Origin: Hydractinia symbiolongicarpus
Taxonomy: Eukaryota > Cnidaria > Hydrozoa > Anthoathecata > Hydractiniidae
DNA length: 64,000 nucleotides
Reading direction: 5' to 3'
Assembly: GCF_029227915.1 (NCBI RefSeq)
Contig: NC_079880.1
Coordinates: forward strand, 16,016,001 to 16,080,000
Part shown: piece after piece, positions 17,476 to 24,417 of the stretch
Layout: each line of letters begins with the position of its first letter
Numbering within the stretch: position 1 is the stretch's first letter
Made by a program: the position numbers and the translations under genes
The notes under the pieces: generated by a model
Databases searched by the model: none
Told to the model about the DNA's origin: nothing
Seen by the model: the letters and a program-made list of their open reading frames with translations, nothing else

Positions 17476-17824
17476 GGGTACCTTGGTAGTACACGTGAAA
17501 TTTAAAGATCGAGTTAGCGAGGGGTACGGAGCCACTCATGTGCTTGGCAGAGATCCCCAACGCCGTTGTCGCGCAATGACAAGCAAAATTTACTTGGATG
17601 TTTCAATAATTCAAGGCTTGGCCTTTCCAATTTATACTCACGGGATCATTCAACAGATTAGTAGGAACTGTGATAGGATATTTGGTGAACTGTGGGAATG
17701 CCACGGAAATGTGCTGAGTAGTAGACACGTAGAGGTCCTGATGCTCCAACTTAGTTATGCCAAGAGGCCATTCGCCTCTATTGGAATTGTACTTTGCCTT
17801 TGGATTATAGCTATAAATATTCAT
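17396..17824 (-). pseudogene. Unrecognised capsid-cluster protein with one in-frame stop
   Basis: The ATG at 17824 (MNIYSYNPKAKYNSNRGEW) is preferred over 17851 because it sits in a symmetric AAAAGATGAA context shared with the divergent gene. TGA 17603-17605 interrupts it; the same frame continues (FACHCATTALGISAKHMSG; FKFHVYYQGTH) to TAG 17396-17398. Its last 80 bp overlap the start of the next minus-strand gene in another frame. The style (beta-prone, few charges) fits a virion protein, but I know no family. Confidence 0.45.
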
Positions 17825-17847
17825 CTTTTTTTTAAAGAAAAGATGAA
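17820..17847. promoter_or_regulatory. Inverted repeat holding both divergent start codons
   Basis: TTCATCTTTT (17820-17829) and AAAAGATGAA (17838-17847) are exact reverse complements around eight bases. The minus-strand ATG (17822-17824) and the plus-strand ATG (17843-17845) lie symmetrically in the arms, only 18 bp apart. So both genes have the same start context, and any promoter must lie within the opposite gene or be extremely short. Confidence 0.6.
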
Positions 17848-18541
17848 ACAACTCTATATTACTGATATCGAAAAGCCTACTATATTTGAGGACTACCTAG
17901 GGCCTGACACGAAGATCGCTCTCAAATCCCTCAGCATTAGAGCTACGTGGTTGAACTTTTTCGAAAAAAATAATGATATCAAGATTTATAAAGCGACGCC
18001 CGGATCGACCAATGATGGGGATTTTACAGCTGGGGATTTTGAAACCCTCATCACAATCGAGAAAGGTCTATATAGGATAGAAGATCTCGCTGTCATAGTC
18101 AACAAACATGCGGGAGGAAGGATCAAACTTTTCGTACTTAGGAATGGGGTATGTGAAATAAGAGTAAATAAGGGATACGTTGCAATAGTCGATAAAACAC
18201 TGACGGATCTTCCAGGATATAATTTTGATACGAAGTCGATGTTCACCGAAGGCGATCACGACAGTTATTACAAAACTGACGTATATCAGCGACTGAGACC
18301 CACTTGTCACCAACTCGATGAATATGATTGCTTCCTCAATGGAAGAAGATCTAAAATTCTCGCTATCCTACCGACCAAAGAAGTAAGCTGGGGAGATATG
18401 ATGACCTGGATCTTTGACACTCCTGTATACATACCCCTTCAAGGGTCCACCGATCACCTCACTTTTTTGTTGACGGACGAACATCATCATGATAAAAACG
18501 TATCATTTGTAGGAATTACCATACACTTGCTCATAGAATAA
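17843..18541 (+). CDS. Penton-like minor capsid protein of Polinton/adintovirus
   Basis: 232 codons from ATG 17843. The frame is open upstream to 17465, but that part is the antisense of the minus-strand genes. The text ETLITIEKGLYRIEDLAVIVN, FTEGDHDSYYKTDVYQRLRPTCHQL and GRRSKILAILPTKEVSWGDM, with a final SFVGITIHLLIE, matches the arrangement I recall for the putative penton (single jelly-roll) proteins of cnidarian-type Polintons: an N-terminal load of beta strands, a target-like FLPT/ILPT segment and a C-terminal VxIxxHL strand. By family it occupies the five-fold vertices of the capsid. The frame is intact and stops one base before the next gene's ATG (18542). No structural check was possible. 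Confidence 0.55.
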   Translation: MKQLYITDIEKPTIFEDYLGPDTKIALKSLSIRATWLNFFEKNNDIKIYKATPGSTNDGDFTAGDFETLITIEKGLYRIEDLAVIVNKHAGGRIKLFVLRNGVCEIRVNKGYVAIVDKTLTDLPGYNFDTKSMFTEGDHDSYYKTDVYQRLRPTCHQLDEYDCFLNGRRSKILAILPTKEVSWGDMMTWIFDTPVYIPLQGSTDHLTFLLTDEHHHDKNVSFVGITIHLLIE

Positions 18542-19192
18542 ATGAATAATGATGATGTTATGAAGCTATATCCTAGCTTACCGCCTAGTGCTCCAGACCA
18601 TGAGAATAACGAGGGGCATGTGTATCGATTAAAGAAAATAGAGGAAATAGAACAGTTTCTACGAAATGAGGTAAAACAACGTGAAAAGCTGTCGAAAAAA
18701 TTTGGAATGCATGGGACTTTGGTACACTACATGGATCATGGATTGCTTGCAATAAGCGTGATAACAAGTGGTGTCGGTATTGGGAGCATGCTTAGTGGTA
18801 TTGGAGTACCTCTGGCCGTCGCCATGGGAGGCATTACCATAGCTGTGGGATTAGGACAGACAGCACTAAAGCAAGGTGGTAAAGAGCTAAATTACAAACG
18901 CAAAAAGCATGATAGTATAAGATTATTAGCGGAAACGAAGCTGAATAGTATAGTCGATTTGATATCAAGGGCGATTGAGAATGGAATTATATCCGGCTAT
19001 GAATTTTCACTAATAAACCAAGAGAAGCAAAAATATATGCTGTTAAAGGAGCAGATTCGACAACGTACGAAAAAGATCGTGGAAACGATCAATAACCAAG
19101 AAAGGCAGCAATTAATAGCCAAAGGCCGCGATGAGGCGAGAGTAGAATTGTTAAAAAACTTGCAGTCTGCGCAGTATGTAAGCGCTACTTAG
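18542..19192 (+). CDS. Conserved Polinton two-helix membrane protein
   Basis: 216 codons from ATG 18542, directly abutting the penton-like stop. The N-terminal YPSLPPSAPDHENNEGHVYRL and the charged helix EEIEQFLRNEVKQREKL are hallmarks I recall from a protein present in most cnidarian Polinton-like elements. Residues 62-110 form two hydrophobic segments (LVHYMDHGLLAISVITSGVG; IGVPLAVAMGGITIAVGLG). The C-terminal half is a long basic coiled coil (SLINQEKQKYMLLKEQIRQR). Likely a virion membrane or assembly factor; the function is not established. The intact frame and one-base spacing support co-expression with the penton-like gene. Confidence 0.65.
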   Translation: MNNDDVMKLYPSLPPSAPDHENNEGHVYRLKKIEEIEQFLRNEVKQREKLSKKFGMHGTLVHYMDHGLLAISVITSGVGIGSMLSGIGVPLAVAMGGITIAVGLGQTALKQGGKELNYKRKKHDSIRLLAETKLNSIVDLISRAIENGIISGYEFSLINQEKQKYMLLKEQIRQRTKKIVETINNQERQQLIAKGRDEARVELLKNLQSAQYVSAT

Positions 19193-19216
19193 ACAAACCA
19201 CCAGCGTATTAATGAT

Positions 19217-19242
19217 TTTAATGTTTTGTATAAAACATTAAA
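19217..19242. terminator. Hairpin in the gap between convergent genes
   Basis: TTTAATGTTTT (19217-19227), loop GTAT, AAAACATTAAA (19232-19242): an 11-bp perfect stem between the plus-strand stop at 19192 and the minus-strand stop at 19238-19240. It may act as a two-way transcription end signal; inferred from position. Confidence 0.4.
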
Positions 19243-19513
19243 TGATACCCACAACCTCACCGGTATCTTTATCGATCATAAAATCACCGTCATAGATGAT
19301 ATTTCGCTTTTGTTTCGCTTCCAAGCCTCTGATGTACTCATCCAATATTTTTATGGCGGCGATATCCGAGCATGACTTGCAATATGGCTCATCAGTCTGT
19401 ATTGCAATATCGTTATATTTTACCTTATTAAATGCGGCTATAATTTCACCCTTTTTGAGGATTGAGTAACCTTTAATACCCAGCTCTCTCGCTTCTCTTT
19501 TCAAATCATTCAT
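19238..19513 (-). CDS. Small SAP-like/Rho-N protein with CxxC
   Basis: 91 codons from ATG 19513. Residues 2-30 (LKREARELGIKGYSILKKGEIIAAF) form the same helix-turn-helix SAP/Rho-N-like pattern seen in the proteins at 34 and 602, with the shared GYSxLxKxE core. Then come YCKSC (a half zinc site) and a helical region, and the end (YDGDFMIDKDTGEVVGII) resembles a short beta hairpin. Probably nucleic-acid binding. Intact; it is the third use of this module in the window. Confidence 0.55.
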   Translation of the reverse strand: MNDLKREARELGIKGYSILKKGEIIAAFNKVKYNDIAIQTDEPYCKSCSDIAAIKILDEYIRGLEAKQKRNIIYDGDFMIDKDTGEVVGII

Positions 19514-19519
19514 AGTTTA

Positions 19520-19546
19520 TTTTGTATACAACATTAATATACAAAA
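19520..19546. promoter_or_regulatory. TTTTGTATA/TATACAAAA inverted repeat upstream of the SAP-like gene
   Basis: Nine-base arms at 19520-19528 and 19538-19546, immediately upstream (minus strand) of ATG 19513 and past the stop of the 19563 gene. It has the same TTGTATA core as the dyad at 9690. Confidence 0.4.
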
Positions 19547-19562
19547 ATCTGTCGCGTTTTTA

Positions 19563-20177
19563 CTATACTACAACGAATGGTTCTTCTTGATCATCTGAAT
19601 TAATAAGGTGCCAGGTCCTTAAAGGTTGTTGCACCGGTTTAAACTTACATTCTTCCAGAAGAACCTGGATGAAATGCTTTGAATTCTGCCGATAAATGCT
19701 GGATATTTTTAAAATGCAGATGCATTCGCAAGGTTGCTTTAGTGGTACTGGTTTATCGTAGAAATATGTGTTTATTTTACCATCCCATTCTTTTATTTTT
19801 GTGTTCAGGTATCTACTGTTCTTCACTGATGAGGTCGTGAACTCACTACCATAAACCTTCTCTATCCTGGCAAGGATACACTTATACTTTTCCAGCCATT
19901 CAGGATGTTGATGTATATCAAATGACATGGTAAGCGACGATCCATCGTCATATCTGGATGCACCATTGCTATATAACCCTCTCGGTGTTATGATTAACAA
20001 CGATGATATCTTGTTATTATGTTTATAACCAATGACAAAACGATCATCCCTGCCTTTGTTAACGTTAATCGGATCGCTAACTACGATGTTCTCAATTTGA
20101 ACCTCGTCAATATTAAGTACTGTTGGTTCACTATAGAAATCCCTTGTCTCTACGGAGTCATTGTAAAATTTGAACAT
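19563..20177 (-). CDS. 204-aa protein, possibly a viral single-stranded-DNA-binding-type (DUF2738/DUF5871-like) protein
   Basis: Intact from ATG 20177. An N-terminal strand-rich part (YNDSVETRDFYSEPTVLNID) is followed by GYKHNNKISSLLIITPRGLY. The middle is DGSSLTMSFDIHQHPEWLEK, and near the end CECICILKISSIYRQNSKHF plus IQVLLEECKF. The layout (PLxxP/TPRG segment, a central W/L-rich helix, then a C-terminal KI.SIY...FIQV.L.E strand pair) reminds me of the DUF2738/DUF5871 proteins of large DNA viruses, thought to bind single-stranded DNA. This link is from memory and weak. A TTATTATAATAA palindrome (20181-20192) lies just upstream of the start. Confidence 0.4.
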   Translation of the reverse strand: MFKFYNDSVETRDFYSEPTVLNIDEVQIENIVVSDPINVNKGRDDRFVIGYKHNNKISSLLIITPRGLYSNGASRYDDGSSLTMSFDIHQHPEWLEKYKCILARIEKVYGSEFTTSSVKNSRYLNTKIKEWDGKINTYFYDKPVPLKQPCECICILKISSIYRQNSKHFIQVLLEECKFKPVQQPLRTWHLINSDDQEEPFVVV

Positions 20178-20180
20178 CCT

Positions 20181-20192
20181 TTATTATAATAA
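20181..20192. promoter_or_regulatory. TTATTATAATAA palindrome before the 204-aa gene
   Basis: A 12-bp perfect palindrome 3 bp upstream (minus strand) of ATG 20177; TATA-like in composition. The role is inferred. Confidence 0.3.
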
Positions 20193-20240
20193 GCAGGGCC
20201 AACTAAGAATTTTTACAAATACACAATCCACTGTTGTACG

Positions 20241-20363
20241 TTATATCATCATATAGTGCTGCGAGCAAAGCATCCTTTCTTTTATGATTAATCTCCGTCC
20301 ACACTTCTCACATCTATCATATTTATCAAATGCGATCCCGCATTCGTCGCAATACTCAGGCAT
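20241..20363 (-). CDS. 40-aa zinc-ribbon micro-protein
   Basis: ATG 20363 to TAA 20241-20243. MPEYCDECGIAFDKYDRCEK, then CGRR: two CxxC knuckles 10 residues apart, a classic zinc ribbon, followed by a basic tail. The start lies 28 bp after the stop of the next upstream minus-strand gene. It is too short for homology by eye beyond the ribbon, but tight gene spacing and the complete motif favour a real gene. Confidence 0.4.
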   Translation of the reverse strand: MPEYCDECGIAFDKYDRCEKCGRRLIIKERMLCSQHYMMI

Positions 20364-20390
20364 CGTTTATTTACTCCACAAGAGCTTGAG

Positions 20391-20861
20391 TTACGCCTTT
20401 TCATCTTCCGAGAAGCACCAGCCTATAACTCTGTCGGGATACCATGTAATAGGAAGTATCTCTTCCTTAATCCTGGCCTTTTCCTTCTTCCTCGATCAAT
20501 ACGCATCAAGTACTTCGGAATCAATTTCATTATTTATCATTTGATTCATGAACCAATCAGGAACATACGCGAGGGTACTGGGTGCTTTCTGTGCCGCTAT
20601 TGTACACATTCCTTGAGTCTTGAAATGATCTGGAACATGTCTTAGCATCCCTGGATACTCTCCAACCGCCATAGTGCACATATCCCATGTCTTGAACCTA
20701 TCGGGGGTATACCTGAATAGCCAGGAGTCCTTTTGAACAGCACCATTGCACATTTCTTGAGTTTTGAATTGGTCCGGTACATACCTTACCACTGGAGGAT
20801 CCTCTTCAACCAATTTCTTCCATCTTTCTTTTCTCCAATTCATATTACTTTTTGTTTCCAA
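20391..20861 (-). pseudogene. VPDxFKT-repeat protein (DUF4116-like repeats), one in-frame stop
   Basis: From ATG 20861: three near-identical repeats of the form R(Y/H)(V/T)PD(Q/R/H)FKTxxMC, then a fourth degenerate one, each about 25 residues (VRYVPDQFKTQEMC, FRYTPDRFKTWDMC, LRHVPDHFKTQGMC, LAYVPDWF). TGA follows the codons for LDAY; the same frame goes on with EEILPITWYPDRVIGWCFSE and ends at 20391-20393. A C-terminal W.P.R...WC.SEDEK tail of this kind typically closes these viral/Polinton repeat proteins, so one gene with a single stop is likely. The repeats resemble DUF4116. Function is unknown. Confidence 0.6.
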
Positions 20862-20886
20862 CTAACAATTTTTCTAAAACAGTTGA

Positions 20887-21124
20887 ATAATTTTTACTCA
20901 TATTCTGTATAATAGCATATGTGCTATTGCGCATGCGTTGATGATGTCATGTATTTCTGGTATCTATTATTATGTGTTGGCATTTAATATGATTATGTGT
21001 TATTATCAGCATATGATTTTTCTATTTTGAGATTGAGGTGGTGGTGGAAATGATGGAAGCGGGGTTTTTAAGGGGTAAAGGTGTGGAAGGAGCAAAAACC
21101 TGATTATAATCACTCCTTAGTACT
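20887..21124 (-). repeat. Right terminal inverted repeat of the Polinton/adintovirus element
   Basis: Reverse complement of 5456-5700, ending ...CACTCCTTAGTACT. Three more bases (ACT, to 21127) extend the symmetry with the outermost left end AGTAGTACT at 4893. Satellite resumes at CCATTGGTCC from 21128. Confidence 0.9.
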
Positions 21125-24100
21125 ACTCCATTGGTCCAGTCGTTCCACTCTCAATAGAGTCCTAAGTCGTTTTCCCTAGCGCAATGGCTTTAGAAGGCCG
21201 TGAACTACATGCACAGGCCTCCAAATACTGTGATACGGTCTTTTGCCGCCTATTAAGGGCCTTACACGTAAGTCGCGTGATTCCGCGAGCTGGCGCATGT
21301 TACCATTGTTCAAATCCTTCCACTCTCAATGGACTACGACGTCGTAAGCCGTCTTCCCTGGCTCCATGGTTTGGAATGCCGTCAACTACATGCACACGCC
21401 TCTAAAAATCGTAATGCGGTCTTTTGCGGCCTAGTAAACACCTTACACGTGAATCATGTGGTTCCACGCGTCCAAGCCTGTTATCATTGCTCTAGTCCTT
21501 CCACTCTCATTAGACTACGACGTCCTAATTCTTTTTCCCTGGCGCCATGGCTTTAGAACGCCCTGAACTACATGCACAGGCCTCTGAATGCTGTAACGAG
21601 CTTTTGCCGCCTAATGAAGCTTTTACACGTAAATCACGTGATTCCGCGTGCCTGGGCAGGTTACCATTGCCCAAATCCTTTCACTCGCAATGAACTACGA
21701 CGTATAAAGTCATTATTCCTGGCTCTATGCATTTCGAACGCCATCAACTACAAGCACACGTCCCAAAAAGGCCGTAATGCGGTCTTTTGCGGCCTAATAA
21801 AGGCCTTATACGTAAATCACGTAGTTCCACGCGTTCAAGCCGGTTACTTTTGGTCTAGTCCTTCCATTCTCAATAGACTACGACGTCGTAAGTCTTTCTC
21901 CCTGGCGCCATGGCTATAGAACGACGTGAACTACATGACAGGCCTCTAAAAGCTGTAACACGGCCTCTGGCCGCCTAACAAAAGGCCTTACACGTAAATC
22001 ACGTAGTTCCACACGTCTAAGCTGGTTACCATTGCTCTAGTCCTTCCACTGTTAATTAGCTACGACGCTCTAAGGCGTTTTCCCTGCGACATGGCTTTAG
22101 AACGCCGTCAACTACAAGCACACCTCTCTAAACGCCATAGTACGGTCTTTTGCAGCCTAATAAAGGCCTTACAGGTAAATCGCGTATTTCGATACGTCCA
22201 AGCCGGTTATCATTGCTCTAGTGCTTCCACCCTTTATGGACTACGACGTTGTAAGCCGTTTTCCCAGGTTACATGACTATAGAACGCCGTCAACTACATG
22301 CACAGGCCTCTAAATTCTGTAATAGTGTCTTTTGCCGCCTATTAAAGGTCTTACGCGAAAATCATGCGGCTCCGCGTGCCTGCGCAGATTATCATTGGTC
22401 TAGTTCTTTCACTCTCAATAGACTACGACGTCCTAAGTCGTTTTCCCTGGCGCCATGGCTTTAGAACGCCGTGAACAACGTGCACATGCCTCTAAATGCT
22501 GTAAAACGGACTTTTGCCACATAATAAAGGCCATACTCGAAATTCGCTGGTTCTGCGTGCCTGCGCAAGTTACCATTGGTTTAGTGCTTCCACTCTTAAT
22601 AGACTACGACATCCTAAGTTCTTTTTCTTGGCACCAAGGCTGTAGAACGCTGTCAACTACGTGCACACTGATCTAAAGGCTTCAATATGGCCTTTTGCCG
22701 TATAATGAAGATCTTACACTTAAATCACCTGGATCCAAGCATCCAAGGAGGCTACCATTGTTTTAATCATTCCACTCTCAATAGACTACGATGTCCTAAG
22801 TTGTTTTCCCTGGCGCTATGGCTTTAGAATGCCGTCAACTACATGTACACGCCTCTAAACGCCGAAATGCGGTCTTTTGCGGCATAATAAACACCTTACA
22901 CGTGAATCACGTGGTTCCACGCGTTCAAGCCTGTTATTAATGCTTTAATCATTCCACTCTCAATAGACTACGACGTCCTAGGTCGATTTCCCTGGCGCCA
23001 TCGCTTTAGACCGCCGTGAACTACATGAAAAGGCCTCTAAATGCTGCAATATGGTCTTTTGCCGCATAATAACGGCCTTACTTGTAAATAACATGGTTCC
23101 TCGTGCATGTGCAGGGTATCATTGCTCTAGCCCTTCCACTCGCAATAGACTACGACGTCCTAAGTTGTTTTGCTTGGCGCCATGGCTTTGGAGCGCCGTC
23201 AACTGCGTGCACAAACGTTTAAAGGCCGTAATACGGTCTTTTCCGGACTAATAAAGGCCTTACACGGAGATCACGTGGTTCCACGCGTCCAAGCCTGTTA
23301 CTATTGGTGTAGTTCTTTCACTCTCAATGGACTACGACGTCCTAAGTCGTTTTCCCTGTCTCTATGCTTTTAGAACGCCGTCAACTACAAATACACGCCT
23401 CTTAAGGCCGTACTTAATATGGACCTTACATGGAAATTAAGTCGTTCCACGCGTCCAACCCCATTACCATTGACCTAGCCCTTTCATTCTCAAAGGACTA
23501 GAACGTCCTAAGTTGTTTTCCACGGCGCTATGGCTGTAGAACGCCGTCAACTACGTGCAAACGCGTCTAAAGGCTGCAATATGGCTTTTCTCGCGTAACA
23601 AAGGCCTTACTCGTGGATATCATGATTCCGCTTGCCTGCGCTGGTTACCATTGGTCTAGTACTTCCACTCTCAATGCACTACCACGTCGTAAGTTGTTTT
23701 CTCTGGCTCCATGGCTTTGGAACGCCGTCAACTACAAATACACGCCTCTTAAGGCCGTACTATGGCCTTTTGCGGCCTAATAAAGGCCTTACACGTAAAT
23801 CGCGTGGTTCCACGCGTCCCAGCCTGTTACCATTGTTCTATTCCTTGCACTCTCAATTGACTACGACGTTCTAAGTCCTTTTCTCTGGCACAATGGCTTT
23901 GGAATGCCGTCAACTACGCGCACACGCGCCTAAAGGCTGCAATATGGGCTTTTGCTGCGTAATAACGGCCTTACTTGTAAATATCATGGTTCCTCGTGCA
24001 AGCGCAGGTTATCATTGGTCTAGTCTGTCCACTCTCAATGGACTACCAATTCCTAAGTCGTTTTCCCTGGCTCCATGCCTTTAGAACGCAATCAACTAAA

Positions 24101-24384
24101 AGCACACGCCTCTAAATGCCGTAATACGGTGGTTTGCGGCCAAATAAAGACCTTACACGTAAATAACATGATTCCGTCTGCCTGTGTAGGTTACCATTGG
24201 TCAAGTCCTTCCACTCTCAATGGACTACGACGTCCTAAGTCGTTTTTCTTGGCGCCAGCACTTCAGAACTCCGTGAACTGCATGTACAGGTCTCCAAATT
24301 CTGTATTACCGTCTTTTGCGGCCTAATAAAGACCTTGAACGAAAATCACGTGGTTCCACGCGTCCAAGCCTGTTAGTATTGGTC

Positions 24385-24417
24385 TAGTCCTTCCACTCTC
24401 AACGAGTGGAAGGACTA
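24385..24417. repeat. 14-bp perfect hairpin from a rearranged satellite monomer
   Basis: TAGTCCTTCCACTC (24385-24398), loop TCAAC, GAGTGGAAGGACTA (24404-24417). The monomer breaks here. A diverged twin lies at 26075-26106 within a longer duplicated block. Confidence 0.85.

Larger units (their letters stand above)
5456..21124. mobile_element. Near-complete Polinton/adintovirus-like element (inner TIR to right TIR)
   Basis: About 15.7 kb bounded by inverted TIRs of roughly 240 bp. It carries a Polinton gene set: protein-primed PolB, A32-like ATPase, integrase remnant, double jelly-roll capsid protein, penton-like protein and several conserved small virion-type proteins. The size and gene content fit the 15-20 kb Polinton/adintovirus class. 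Satellite of one family and one orientation flanks the composite on both sides (to 4892 and from 21128). A short shared CATT at the two flank edges could be what remains of a 5-6 bp target duplication. I see no adenovirus-like cysteine protease. Many coding breaks and the loss of the integrase core suggest it cannot move on its own. Confidence 0.85.

Noticed and set aside
17465-17842. N-terminal extension of the penton-like ORF
   Set aside because: Antisense to two minus-strand capsid-cluster frames; the divergent inverted repeat supports ATG 17843.
602-20861. Stop-codon reassignment explaining the in-frame stops
   Set aside because: All three stop codons interrupt genes (TGA, TAG and TAA), together with frame changes and deletions, so decay is the simpler explanation.
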